Positions 49,534 to 58,438 of a stretch of 64,000 nucleotides of DNA are shown piece by piece. Under the pieces are notes generated by a model, which saw nothing but the letters and a program-made list of their open reading frames with translations, did no database searches and was not told where the DNA came from. Both the position numbers and the translations under genes were made by a program. Each line of letters starts with the position of its first letter. The stretch's first letter is position 1. Source of the DNA: Rodentibacter sp901420285 (GTDB lineage Bacteria > Pseudomonadota > Gammaproteobacteria > Enterobacterales > Pasteurellaceae); contig NZ_CP162010.1 in assembly GCF_041734645.1 (NCBI RefSeq), positions 558,001-622,000 on the forward strand. Direction: 5' to 3'.

Positions 49534-51543
49534 TTATTTGACTTCAGAACCTTTTAACCATTTTCTTATCCAAGCTCGATTCGCTGCTAAATTATGTATA
49601 AGCGCTTCGCCTAACGGCATTGGTTCGCCATAAATCAACGAGCCCAACATTTCCCCCGACAACGGAGCCGAAGTCAATCCACGTGAACCTAAAGCTGCAA
49701 TTAAAAAAAGATTCGGAAAATTGTCCGCATTTTTGATTGATTGTCTGCGGCGACGAAGATTGAAGAGATTATGATAATCTTCCTGTTGTTGGATAAAATT
49801 CGGCACGTTTCCAACCATTGGGGCGAGATCGCGTACGGAACAACGCACGCCGATTCGGGCGAGATTGTCTGACGTGTTCACGTCTTCAGTCCAAGGTTCT
49901 GCGATATTTCGCTGCAATTTTTGTTGATTGTCTCGTTGCTCTTGCGCGCTGAAATGGCGATCTGTATTGTCGCGTACATGACTTGCACCGATGCAATGGC
50001 TGGCTTTTGCCTGATCAACCGGTGTAAGGTATCCGTCGTAACAAAGCACGGATTTGAGTTTGAGCAAGTTTTCCGATGTCGGAATTTGGCTGACTTGTCC
50101 GCGAATTGGATAGAGCGGTAGTTTTTTGGTTTGAGTGAAATCGGTGATTTTGTAGCCGTTGGCGAGCACTACGACTTCATGATTTATCTGTTCATTTTGT
50201 ACATTTCTTAGTTGCCAGCCGTTTTGGGTTTGCAAAAGTGCGGTGATGCTTTGCGAAGTTTTGATCTTCGCACCGTATTTTTCTAACAAAGCAAATGTAT
50301 TTTGTACAAATTGACGTGGTGCGAGCCAAGCGCCCCGGGCAATAAATCCACCACCACAATGCAATGGTAAACCGACTTTTTTGCTGAGTTGGTCGGCATT
50401 TAACATTTCAAAGAGTTCTGCTGGTAAGTCTAATTGCGCAATTTTGGCTAATTTGTTTGCGTTTTTTTCGTCGTACCCGCATAGCGCTACGCCGCAAAAT
50501 TCGTGTTCAAATTCAACACCTTGTTCCGTTGCCCAATTTAATAATTGACGTCCGTAAGCAAAGGCGTGAATGTAAAAACGCATGGTGAGCTCATTATCGT
50601 CGCTTAATTGCGGATAAAAAGCACCTTGTTTGTTTCCCGAGGCATTCAGTGCAAGTTGTTCGTCTTCGCAATAAAGTGTGATGTTGGCGCCGCGTTTGAG
50701 TAAGGCAATGGCGGTGCAAAGTGAGGCTATACCGCCACCGATAATCGCCACATCTTGTTTTTCCATTCTAGCCGGTTGCGGCAAATACCAAGGTAAAAAA
50801 AGTTCGTTGGGGGTTGAGTTAATTTTTTGTCCGTTTAAACATTCGCGTTTTTTACCAAAGCCTTTACGTTTGGTTACGGCAAAACCGGCGGACTCCAAGC
50901 CTTTGCGCACGGCACTGGCGGCGCTGAAAGTAGCGAACGTGCCGTTAGGCTTGGTAAAACGATAGATTTGACGATACAGATTTTCATTCCACATATCAGG
51001 ATTTTTACTCGGCGCGAAGCCGTCTAAAAACCAAGCATCTACTTTTTCGTGCATATAATCGCCAAGTTGCGGTAAGTTTTCCGCTACGTCACCGAACCAT
51101 AAATCCAACGTGGTTTCGGCAAAATGAATGCGTTGGCAGCCTTTAATCGGCAACGGCCAATAATACTGTAACCGTTCGCTAAGTTCGGAAAATTGCGGAT
51201 AAGCCCGATGTGCTTGCGCAAGCGAGGTTGGTTTTAGCGGATATTTTTCAAAGGAGAGCATGAACAGTCGTTTTAGCACCGCATTGGGATGTTGTGCGCG
51301 GAATTGACGAAAGAGCGCGGTAACCGCGAAAAAGTTTAATCCCGTGCCAAAACCCGTTTCCGCAATAACAAAATGCGTATATTTATGCGACAACCAGCGT
51401 TGCCATAATTGGTTTCCTTGTAAAAATACATAATCCGTTTCGGCAAGCCCGTCTTGGTTGGAAAAATAAACGTCATCGAATTGTTCGGAAACAGGAGTGT
51501 TTTCTTCATTAAAATGAATTTTCGCATAGGAAACAGAGAGCAT
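49534..51543 (-). CDS. mnmC: Bifunctional tRNA 5-methylaminomethyl-2-thiouridine biosynthesis protein MnmC
   Basis: 669 residues, two enzymes fused. The N-terminal methyltransferase (MnmC2/MnmD, about 1-245) has the SAM motif ETGFGTGLNF (62-71) and WFLDGFAPSKNPDMW (171-185). The C-terminal FAD oxidase (MnmC1, from about 262) begins with the dinucleotide motif VAIIGGGIASL (265-275). Together they finish mnm5s2U34 in tRNAs, including tRNA-Glu, which is encoded twice in this window. It converges with rRNA operon 2 and is divergent from fabB. A repeat copy (51275-51288) encodes NAVL, and a canonical word lies at 50236. Confidence 0.97.
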   Translation of the reverse strand: MLSVSYAKIHFNEENTPVSEQFDDVYFSNQDGLAETDYVFLQGNQLWQRWLSHKYTHFVIAETGFGTGLNFFAVTALFRQFRAQHPNAVLKRLFMLSFEKYPLKPTSLAQAHRAYPQFSELSERLQYYWPLPIKGCQRIHFAETTLDLWFGDVAENLPQLGDYMHEKVDAWFLDGFAPSKNPDMWNENLYRQIYRFTKPNGTFATFSAASAVRKGLESAGFAVTKRKGFGKKRECLNGQKINSTPNELFLPWYLPQPARMEKQDVAIIGGGIASLCTAIALLKRGANITLYCEDEQLALNASGNKQGAFYPQLSDDNELTMRFYIHAFAYGRQLLNWATEQGVEFEHEFCGVALCGYDEKNANKLAKIAQLDLPAELFEMLNADQLSKKVGLPLHCGGGFIARGAWLAPRQFVQNTFALLEKYGAKIKTSQSITALLQTQNGWQLRNVQNEQINHEVVVLANGYKITDFTQTKKLPLYPIRGQVSQIPTSENLLKLKSVLCYDGYLTPVDQAKASHCIGASHVRDNTDRHFSAQEQRDNQQKLQRNIAEPWTEDVNTSDNLARIGVRCSVRDLAPMVGNVPNFIQQQEDYHNLFNLRRRRQSIKNADNFPNLFLIAALGSRGLTSAPLSGEMLGSLIYGEPMPLGEALIHNLAANRAWIRKWLKGSEVK
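50236..50244 (+). repeat. Canonical Hin-type uptake signal AAGTGCGGT
   Basis: Exact copy inside mnmC. Confidence 0.7.
51275..51288 (+). repeat. Candidate uptake-signal repeat
   Basis: Core exact; encodes P-N-A-V-L on the minus strand in mnmC. Confidence 0.7.
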
Positions 51544-51642
51544 TTTTATTCCTTTCTTGCATTATGGAATTAACTTATAATAACCGAATTTTCGGGCTTA
51601 TTAAATTTGTCAGGCGTGATAACTGGTCAAACAAATGAATTA

Positions 51643-51671
51643 TTGCTTGAAATATTTTTATTTCGTAGTAA
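51643..51671 (+). promoter_or_regulatory. Predicted fabB promoter
   Basis: -35 TTGCTT (51643-51648), 17-base spacer, -10 TAGTAA (51666-51671). An AACTGGTCAAAC stretch at 51621-51632 faintly recalls a FadR half-site, a regulator of fabB in E. coli. Confidence 0.5.
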
Positions 51672-51714
51672 TTTTGCCCCGTCATTTTACATATAAATCA
51701 ATAAGGAAGAAGCA

Positions 51715-52935
51715 ATGAAGAGAGCTGTGATTACAGGCTTTGGTATTATTTCAAGTATCGGTAACAACAAAGAAGAAGTGCTTGCGTCATTAAAAGCGGG
51801 CAAATCAGGTATCGAAGTAGTGCCTGAATTTGTGGAAATGAAAATGCGTAGCCATGTTGCCGGCACCATTAAACTGGATCCGAGCGAACACATTGATCGT
51901 AAAGTGTATCGTTTTATGGGCGATGCGGCGGCTTATGCTTATCTTTCTATGCGTGAAGCGATTGAAGATGCCGGTTTAAGCGAAGAGCAAGTTTCTAATG
52001 ATCGTACCGGTCTTGTTATCGGTGCGGGTACCGGTTCGGCGCATAACCAATTAGTGGCGTGCGATGCGGTACGTGGCCCACGTGGTGTAAAGGCGATCGG
52101 CCCTTATGCGGTAACGAAAACTATGGCATCAAGCGTTTCGGCTTGTTTGGCCACGCCTTACAAAATTCGTGGCGTAAACTATTCTATCAGTTCCGCTTGC
52201 GCGACGTCTGCGCACTGTATCGGCCATGCGCTGGAATTAATTCAATTAGGCAAACAAGATATTGTTTTCGCTGGTGGTGCGGAAGAGCTTTCTTGGGAAT
52301 GTGCAACTGAATTTGATGCAATGGGCGCGGTTTCCACGAAATACAATGACACGCCGGAAAAAGCTTCTCGTGCTTACGATGCAAACCGTGACGGTTTCGT
52401 GATTGCAGGTGGCGGTGCCGTAGTTGTGGTGGAAGAATTGGAACATGCACTTGCTCGTGGTGCGAAGATTTATGCGGAAATCGTGGGCTATGGCGCAACG
52501 TCCGATGGTTACGATATGGTCGCACCGAGCGGCGAAGGTGCAGAGCGTTGTATGAAACAAGCAATGGCGACGGTCGATACGCCGATTGACTACATCAATG
52601 TACATGGTACATCGACTCCGGTGGGTGACGTAAAAGAATTAGGGGCGATTAAAAGTGTCTTTGGTAATCACATCCCAGCGATTTCTTCTACCAAATCTAT
52701 GACGGGTCACTCCTTAGGTGCAGCCGGTGCGCACGAAGCGATTTATACTTTATTAATGCTTCACAATGATTTCATCGCACCGAGTATTAACATTGAAACC
52801 TTAGACGAAGCGGCAGAAGGTTGTAACATCGTGACCGAAACCAAGGAACACGCAGGCTTGCAGACTGTCATGTCAAACAGTTTCGGCTTCGGCGGCACGA
52901 ATGCAACTTTAGTATTCAGACGCTATAACGGTTAA
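51715..52935 (+). CDS. fabB: 3-oxoacyl-ACP synthase I (KAS I)
   Basis: A 406-residue thiolase-fold enzyme that elongates acyl chains and is needed for unsaturated fatty acids. The catalytic triad is Cys162 (SSACATSAH), His297 (NVHGTSTPVGD) and His332 (MTGHSLGAAGAHE), with Lys327. The sequence follows FabB (MKRAVITGFGIISSIGNN) rather than FabF. AAGGAAG precedes the ATG. Monocistronic, with its own promoter and a strong terminator. Confidence 0.98.
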   Translation: MKRAVITGFGIISSIGNNKEEVLASLKAGKSGIEVVPEFVEMKMRSHVAGTIKLDPSEHIDRKVYRFMGDAAAYAYLSMREAIEDAGLSEEQVSNDRTGLVIGAGTGSAHNQLVACDAVRGPRGVKAIGPYAVTKTMASSVSACLATPYKIRGVNYSISSACATSAHCIGHALELIQLGKQDIVFAGGAEELSWECATEFDAMGAVSTKYNDTPEKASRAYDANRDGFVIAGGGAVVVVEELEHALARGAKIYAEIVGYGATSDGYDMVAPSGEGAERCMKQAMATVDTPIDYINVHGTSTPVGDVKELGAIKSVFGNHIPAISSTKSMTGHSLGAAGAHEAIYTLLMLHNDFIAPSINIETLDEAAEGCNIVTETKEHAGLQTVMSNSFGFGGTNATLVFRRYNG

Positions 52936-52948
52936 TTAATACTTTAAA

Positions 52949-52986
52949 AAGCGGTCGATTCTTTATTAGAATCGACCGCTTTTGTT
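52949..52986 (+). terminator. fabB terminator
   Basis: Stem AAAGCGGTCGATTCT/AGAATCGACCGCTTT with loop TTATT and a following TTTGTTT. Confidence 0.92.
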
Positions 52987-53000
52987 TGGGATCGCCAAAT

Positions 53001-53040
53001 AGCACCGCATTGAAAGCAGTTCCAATGCGGTGCTGTTTGC
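53001..53040. terminator. Inverted repeat pair between fabB and prlC
   Basis: AGCACCGCATTGAA (53001-53014) and TCCAATGCGGTGCT (53021-53034) form a 12-bp stem ending one base before the prlC stop region; on the minus strand it would terminate prlC (ATTTGGC follows), on the plus strand TGTTT follows. Second hairpin after the fabB terminator. Confidence 0.7.
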
Positions 53041-55092
53041 TTATTGCAGATTAGTTGGGGCGATGCCTTTATGTCTTAACAAGGCATCAAGTTGAGGTTC
53101 GCGGCCGCGGAAGCGTTTGAAGAGTTGCATCGGTTCTTCGGAACCACCGCGGGTTAAGATTTCATCTAAGAAGGATTTACCGGTGATCGGGTTAAAAATG
53201 CCTTCTTCTTCAAAACGCGAGAACGCATCGGCCGATAACACCTCCGCCCACAAATAGCTGTAATAGCCTGCTGCGTAACCGCCGGCAAAAATGTGGCTGA
53301 AGCTATGTGGTGTTCTTGCCCAATCGACGCCTTTAATTACCGCCACTTGTGATTTTACGGCTTTCAAGGTATCCAAAATTTGATTCACTTTTTCAGGTTG
53401 GAACGTATGATGCAAGCGAAAATCGAAGATACCGAATTCAAGTTGACGCAAAATAAACATTGCCGCTTGGAAGTTTTTCGCTTTCAATAATTGTGTAAGT
53501 TTTTCTTTTGGCAACGGCTCGCCCGTTTCATAATGACCGGAAATAAATGCCAGTGCATCTTCTTCCCAACACCAGTTTTCCATAAATTGACTTGGTAATT
53601 CCACCGCATCCCAAGGCACCCCGTTAATGCCCGCCACATCAGAAACATCGATTTGGGTGAGCATATGATGAATGCCGTGCCCGAATTCGTGAAACAGCGT
53701 AGTGACTTCGTCATGAGTAAAGAGTGCCGGCTTATCGCCGATAGGCGCGTTGAAATTGCAGGTTAAATATGCCACCGGCGTTTGAATTGAACCGTCAAGC
53801 TTACGTTTACGGCCGATACAATCATCCATCCAGGCGCCACCGCGTTTATTTTCGCGCGCGTAAAGATCAAGGTAGAAACTGCCGCGAACTTGATCTTTTT
53901 CATCAATTAAATCAAAGAAACGCACGTCTTTATGCCATGTGTCCACACCGAAACGTTCTACCGCACGAATATTAAAAATGCGTTTAATCAATTCAAATAA
54001 GCCGGAAATAACGCGTTCTTCCGGGAAATACGGGCGAAGTTCTTCGTCGTTGATGGCATATAAGTGTTGTTTTTGTTTTTCACTATAAAAACTGATATCC
54101 CAAGGAGCAAGTTCAGTAACGCCGAACTCTTTTTCGCAATAATCTTTCAGATCTTGCAACTCTTTTTCACCTTGCGGTTTGGCGCGTTCCGCCAAATTAT
54201 CTAAGAAATCCAGCACTTGCTGAGGGTTTTGTGCCATTTTGGTCGCGAGGGAAAGTTCGGTGTAGGTATTAAAACCGAGCAATTTCGCCAACTCTATACG
54301 CAAAGTAAGAATTTCTTCCATCACTTTGCTGTTGTCCCATTTCCCCGCATTCGGGCCTTGCTCGGAAGCGCGAGTCGCGTAAGCGCGGTAGATTTCTTCA
54401 CGTAATGCGCGATTTTCGCAGTAAGTCATTACCGGCAAATAGCTCGGAATTTCAAGGGTGAAGCGATAGCCTTGCAACCCTTTGTTTTCAGCGGATTGTT
54501 TTGCTGCTTGCAAGGCGGATTCAGGCAGACCGGTAAGTTCGGCTTCGTCTTCAATTATTTTTTCCCAGCCCATAGTGGCATCCAGCACATTATTACTGAA
54601 TTGAGAATTCAATTCGGATAAGCGAGCAGCAATTTCACCGTAGCGTTTTTGTTTTTCTTCCGAAAGTCCGATACCGGAAAGTGTGAAGTCGCGTAAGCTG
54701 TTTTCAATGGCTTTCTTTTGCGCTACAGAATAAGTGGCAAATTCCGGGGTGTTTTGCAATGCTAAATAAGCGTTGTAAAGCCCTTTATGTTGACCGACCC
54801 AAGTGCCGTATTCGGAAAGTAACGGCAAGCAGGCTTGATAGGCTTCGCGTAATGACGGACTGTTTTTTACCGCATTCAAATGTGAAACCGGTGACCAAGC
54901 GCGGCTTAAGCGATCGTTGACTTCAGTTAGCGGCAAAATAAAGTTTTCCCAAGTAAAGTGCGGCTGTGCGAGCACTTGTTCGATGGTATCACGGCAGTCT
55001 TGAATAAGTTTTTCAATGGCGGGTTGAATGTGTTCGGGTTTGATTTGTGAAAAAGGCGGTAAACCTTGCATATTGAGTAATGGGTTTTGCAT
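53041..55092 (-). CDS. prlC: Oligopeptidase A
   Basis: A 683-residue cytoplasmic zinc metallopeptidase (M3 family) that degrades signal peptides and other short peptides. The zinc motif HEFGHGIHH is at about 469-477, with the downstream Glu ligand in the ELPSQFMENW segment, and the M3 C-terminal signature SHIFAGGYAAGYYSYLWAE. The frame opens 13 codons upstream, but the ATG at 55090-55092 has AAGGAA upstream and matches the E. coli start (MxNPLL). Confidence 0.97.
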   Translation of the reverse strand: MQNPLLNMQGLPPFSQIKPEHIQPAIEKLIQDCRDTIEQVLAQPHFTWENFILPLTEVNDRLSRAWSPVSHLNAVKNSPSLREAYQACLPLLSEYGTWVGQHKGLYNAYLALQNTPEFATYSVAQKKAIENSLRDFTLSGIGLSEEKQKRYGEIAARLSELNSQFSNNVLDATMGWEKIIEDEAELTGLPESALQAAKQSAENKGLQGYRFTLEIPSYLPVMTYCENRALREEIYRAYATRASEQGPNAGKWDNSKVMEEILTLRIELAKLLGFNTYTELSLATKMAQNPQQVLDFLDNLAERAKPQGEKELQDLKDYCEKEFGVTELAPWDISFYSEKQKQHLYAINDEELRPYFPEERVISGLFELIKRIFNIRAVERFGVDTWHKDVRFFDLIDEKDQVRGSFYLDLYARENKRGGAWMDDCIGRKRKLDGSIQTPVAYLTCNFNAPIGDKPALFTHDEVTTLFHEFGHGIHHMLTQIDVSDVAGINGVPWDAVELPSQFMENWCWEEDALAFISGHYETGEPLPKEKLTQLLKAKNFQAAMFILRQLEFGIFDFRLHHTFQPEKVNQILDTLKAVKSQVAVIKGVDWARTPHSFSHIFAGGYAAGYYSYLWAEVLSADAFSRFEEEGIFNPITGKSFLDEILTRGGSEEPMQLFKRFRGREPQLDALLRHKGIAPTNLQ

Positions 55093-55205
55093 AATTATTC
55101 CTTTTAAATACGCTTTTTTAAGTCGCGGCAAATTTTATAATATCAAGGTTGAAAAATCTAAAAAATCAGCAATAATGGTTCGCATTTTCTCTTATCAAAT
55201 ATTTT

Positions 55206-55592
55206 ATGAAATACGTTTACGTTTTATTGGGTTTCGTTTCGCTCTTACTAGGCATTATTGGTATTTTTGTTCCTTTTTTGCCGACCACACCGTTTTTGTT
55301 GCTTACCTTATTTTTCTTTACCAAAGGGTCGAAGCGGCTAGAAGCTTGGTTTATGCGCACGTCCGTTTATCAAAATCATTTAAAATCCTTTAATGAGCGC
55401 CGCGCCATGACGAAGAAAACCAAGATTTCCATTTTAGCGCTATCCACCACGATGTTATTAATTGGTTTTTATTTCACACCGAGCCCGATTGGACGCGGCA
55501 TTATTGCCGCCTTGATTGCGGTGAAATACTGGTTTTTCTTATTCTGGATTAAAACCGAAGGGGAAAGCGAAGACCTGATTGAAAATGACTAA
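55206..55592 (+). CDS. YbaN family inner-membrane protein (DUF454)
   Basis: A 128-residue protein with about three membrane segments (3-22, 25-42 with FVPFLPTTPFLLL, and 75-115). The PFLPTTPFLLLT motif is diagnostic of the DUF454/YbaN family, whose role is unknown. It is divergent from prlC and overlaps the next gene by eight bases, so the two are co-transcribed. The ribosome site is poor. Confidence 0.9.
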   Translation: MKYVYVLLGFVSLLLGIIGIFVPFLPTTPFLLLTLFFFTKGSKRLEAWFMRTSVYQNHLKSFNERRAMTKKTKISILALSTTMLLIGFYFTPSPIGRGIIAALIAVKYWFFLFWIKTEGESEDLIEND

Positions 55593-57153
55593 ATGCCTCC
55601 CTTACTGGCTGAAAAGCGCACTTATTTTTTCTATTATTTTGGCGTCGAACGGTTGTGATAAATTTAATCGAACTACGCCAACAGCACCGCATTCAAATCC
55701 TTCTGTTGCTGAACAATCTCCTTCGCTTAATTATGATCGCGAGAAATTAACACGCGGCATTGAGCCCAATGCGGTGCTATCTCCATGGTTCGTTACGGAA
55801 GCGGGGCAAACGTCGTTGATTCGAGATTTATTTGAAGGCTTAACGGCTTATGACGCGCAAGGTAATTTGGTTCCTGCTGCAGCGGAAAGTTGGCAAACTG
55901 AAGATAACCGAAATTGGACGTTTATTTTGCGTGACGGGCTGAAATGGTCAAACGGGACGCCTTTAACCGCGCAGGATTTTGTGCTTTCTTGGCAAGCGCT
56001 TGCGCAATCGGAAAGCCCGTTAAAATCTTATTTGTTGTATTTAAACGTGCAAAATGCGCAAGCGGTATTAGAGAAACAACAGCCTTTAAGCCGTCTTGGA
56101 ATCTTTGCGGAAACTGACCGTACTTTATTGATTCGGCTTAATAAACCGACGCCTTATTTGCCGGAAATGTTAGCGCATGTCGCGTTACTGCCGCAATATC
56201 ATGATTTAAACTTGATGGTATCAAATGGGGCTTATCTGTTTTCGTCGCGTGATGAAAACGGCATACATTTAGTAAAAAATCCGTATTATTGGCAAAAAGA
56301 GGCGGTGTCGTTTAATGCGGTGGATTATTTGTTTACCGAGAACGATGGGGGACAGCGCTTTGATGTGCTTTGGTCACCGAAGCGAGCTCACGAAAATAGG
56401 CCGGAAAACGTGCAATATTTTCCGCAATTATGCGGTTATTTTTACGAATTTAATTTGCGCGATCCGAAGTTAGCCGATCCTTTAGTACGAAAAGCCGTTG
56501 CCTCTTTAGTTTCGGTGACATCGATTACCAATCATGAAATGCCGAATGCGGTGCCAAGTTCTTACTTCTTACCGAAAGCGATGTTGCAAGGGCAGGATTC
56601 GCATTGGGAACCGGTGGTAGCGGAGCAGTTATTGGCGCAAAGTAAAATTACCGAAAAGCACCCCCTGACTTTACAGTTGAGTTATGACGATTTCGCGCTG
56701 CATCGCAATATTGCCCATCGTTTGGCGCGACAATTATCGGAATCAGATTTATTGCGGGTGGAAACACAGCCGATGAGTTGGCAACAACTACAAGAAAAAC
56801 GAACGAGAGGTGAGTTTCAGTTGATTCGTTCCGGTTGGTGCGGCGATTTTAATCACCCGATGGCGTTTTTAGGCTTGTTTTATTCCAAAAGTCCCGATAA
56901 TAAAAGCGGTTATGCGAACGAAAGCTATGATGCACTTTTCGAGCAGGCACTGAAAAGTACGGATGAAAAAGTGCGTTTGGACATTTATTTAAAATTAAGT
57001 GATATCATTCAACGGGAAAATCTGTTGCTGCCGCTGTTTCAATATACTACGCCGGTTTATATTTCACCTTCCGTGATGGGTGCGCAGCCTAATTCGATCG
57101 GGGCGATTTACAGCAAACATTTATGGCGCAAAGTGGAAAGCGCTACACCATAG
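55585..57153 (+). CDS. Solute-binding lipoprotein of the OppA/DppA type (SBP_bac_5)
   Basis: About 522 residues. A signal peptide with hydrophobic SALIFSIILAS ends in NGC, an atypical lipobox with Cys24 as the likely lipidation site. The body is a peptide-transporter type 5 binding protein: SLIRDLFEGLTAYDAQGNLVPAAAESW, WTFILRDGLKWSNGTPLTAQDFV and YANESYDALFEQAL. No permease or ATPase gene lies nearby, so it is an orphan receptor and its ligand is unknown. ATG 55585 is chosen over an upstream TTG; it overlaps the DUF454 stop (ATGACTAA). Contains one exact and one near-copy of the repeat (55765 and 55683). Confidence 0.88.
   Translation: MTKCLPYWLKSALIFSIILASNGCDKFNRTTPTAPHSNPSVAEQSPSLNYDREKLTRGIEPNAVLSPWFVTEAGQTSLIRDLFEGLTAYDAQGNLVPAAAESWQTEDNRNWTFILRDGLKWSNGTPLTAQDFVLSWQALAQSESPLKSYLLYLNVQNAQAVLEKQQPLSRLGIFAETDRTLLIRLNKPTPYLPEMLAHVALLPQYHDLNLMVSNGAYLFSSRDENGIHLVKNPYYWQKEAVSFNAVDYLFTENDGGQRFDVLWSPKRAHENRPENVQYFPQLCGYFYEFNLRDPKLADPLVRKAVASLVSVTSITNHEMPNAVPSSYFLPKAMLQGQDSHWEPVVAEQLLAQSKITEKHPLTLQLSYDDFALHRNIAHRLARQLSESDLLRVETQPMSWQQLQEKRTRGEFQLIRSGWCGDFNHPMAFLGLFYSKSPDNKSGYANESYDALFEQALKSTDEKVRLDIYLKLSDIIQRENLLLPLFQYTTPVYISPSVMGAQPNSIGAIYSKHLWRKVESATP
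55683..55696 (+). repeat. Near-copy of the candidate uptake-signal repeat
   Basis: AGCACCGCATTCAA, one mismatch, in the lipoprotein gene. Confidence 0.55.
55765..55778 (-). repeat. Candidate uptake-signal repeat
   Basis: CCCAATGCGGTGCT in the lipoprotein gene, encoding P-N-A-V-L. Confidence 0.7.
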
Positions 57154-57240
57154 GCTAAAATATATCGCTAAGTAAAGTCGTGGATGTTTAATTCCTTGTC
57201 GACAAGATCGTAATTTCAACCTTAATTGATTCTTCATTAA

Positions 57241-57284
57241 AAACAGCACCGCATTGAAATGACTTCCAATGCGGTGCTGTTTTG
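57241..57284. terminator. Inverted repeat pair, terminator between the lipoprotein gene and fur
   Basis: AAAACAGCACCGCATTG and CAATGCGGTGCTGTTTT pair over 17 bp with a small loop (57240-57283). The A run on one side and T run on the other make it a good bidirectional terminator for these convergent genes, and it is built from two repeat copies (57245-57258 and 57265-57278). Confidence 0.85.
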
Positions 57285-57320
57285 TGAGACTAATTTCAGT
57301 GAATTCTTGTGGCTTGAATA

Positions 57321-57785
57321 TTATTTGTTTTCGTCTTCGTCTTCGTCTTTTTTAATGCTCTCTTCACATTTCTCAATATCGCTGCATTTGCCGTAAAGAT
57401 ATAAACTGTGCGCTTTGAGTTTAATGCCGTATTGTTCGCTGATTTCTTTTTGGCGTTGTTCGATCAGATTGTCGGAGAATTCAAAAACTTTGCCGCAGTC
57501 TTCACAAATGATGTGATCGTGATGTTCGGTTGGCGCCAATTCAAATACCGATTTATTGCCTTCAAAGTTGTGACGAATCAAAATGTGCGCTTCATCAAAT
57601 TGGTTTAACACGCGATAGACGGTAGCTAAACCGATGTCACTGCCTTGTTCAAGCAAAATTTTATAGACGTCTTCTGCAGAAAAATGTTCGTTTTTGTGAT
57701 CTTGCATTAAGGCAAGGACGGTCAAACGCGGTTCAGTAATTTTTAAACCCGCTTTTTTGAGCAATTTAATATTTTCTTCAGACAT
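57321..57785 (-). CDS. fur: Ferric uptake regulator Fur
   Basis: A 154-residue iron-dependent repressor. The winged-helix part has LKKAGLKITEPRLTVL and the recognition helix LATVYRVLNQF; metal-binding HHDHIICEDCGKV (His88, His89, His91, Cys94, Cys97) and the second zinc cysteines (KCSDIEKC, Cys134 and Cys140) are intact. The C-terminus is a run of Asp/Glu/Lys. The frame opens far upstream, but the ATG at 57783-57785 with AAGGAAAC is the family start. Downstream of fldA on the same strand, as in E. coli. A likely target site is before the cupin gene. Confidence 0.97.
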   Translation of the reverse strand: MSEENIKLLKKAGLKITEPRLTVLALMQDHKNEHFSAEDVYKILLEQGSDIGLATVYRVLNQFDEAHILIRHNFEGNKSVFELAPTEHHDHIICEDCGKVFEFSDNLIEQRQKEISEQYGIKLKAHSLYLYGKCSDIEKCEESIKKDEDEDENK

Positions 57786-57807
57786 AAAGTTTCCTTGTTT
57801 TATGATG

Positions 57808-58332
57808 TTAAGCGAGTTCCGCCAAACACATTTCGTCGTAAATTTGTTTACACCATTTTTCAACGCGTTCTGCGGTGAGTTCGGGTTGGCGATCTTCATC
57901 AATACATAAACCGATAAAGGTACCATCTTCTAATAAGGCTTTGGAGGCTTCAAAAGTGTAACCTTCGGTCGGCCAATTCCCTACGACAATAGCGCCATGC
58001 GGTTCAATGATATCGCGCACGGTACCGATGGCGTCACAAAAATAATCGGCGTAATCCTCTTGATCGCCGCAGCCGAAAATCGCCACTAATTTATCGGTAA
58101 AATCAATTTCTTCTAAGGTTGGGAAGAAATCGTCCCAGTCCGCTTGAGCTTCGCCGTAGTACCAAGTCGGAATGCCAAAAAGTAAAAAATCATAAGCTTC
58201 GATGTCTTCTTTTGAGGTTTTTGCAATATCACGAATATCGACTAAATCAGCGCCTAATTGTTTTTGAATTATTTTCGCGATGTTTTCGGTATTGCCCGTA
58301 TCGCTACCGTAAAATAGACCCACAACTGCCAT
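57808..58332 (-). CDS. fldA: Flavodoxin FldA
   Basis: A 174-residue FMN electron carrier. The phosphate loop is FYGSDTGNTENIAK (about 7-20), the FMN-stacking residues lie in IPTWYYGEAQADWDDF and the second loop is GCGDQEDYADYFCDA. It feeds electrons to radical-SAM and other reductive enzymes; HemN in this window is a plausible client, by inference. The frame extends upstream, but ATG 58330-58332 with AAAGGAAAG is used. It precedes fur by 22 bases. Confidence 0.97.
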   Translation of the reverse strand: MAVVGLFYGSDTGNTENIAKIIQKQLGADLVDIRDIAKTSKEDIEAYDFLLFGIPTWYYGEAQADWDDFFPTLEEIDFTDKLVAIFGCGDQEDYADYFCDAIGTVRDIIEPHGAIVVGNWPTEGYTFEASKALLEDGTFIGLCIDEDRQPELTAERVEKWCKQIYDEMCLAELA

Positions 58333-58379
58333 CTTTCTTTCCTTTAAAATTAAATGTTTGAAAATATTAAAAATCAAAA

Positions 58380-58394
58380 GGGCTCAGAGCCCGT
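58380..58394 (-). terminator. Terminator between ybfF and fldA
   Basis: GGGCTC/GAGCCC stem with a one-base loop followed on the minus strand by TTTTGATTTTT. Confidence 0.7.
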
Positions 58395-58438
58395 GATTTG
58401 CGCGCACTATATCATAGTTCAATTCTCATTTAAACCGA

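Noticed and set aside
51621..51632. FadR operator upstream of fabB
   Set aside because: Only a half-site resembles the consensus; mentioned but not called as a site.
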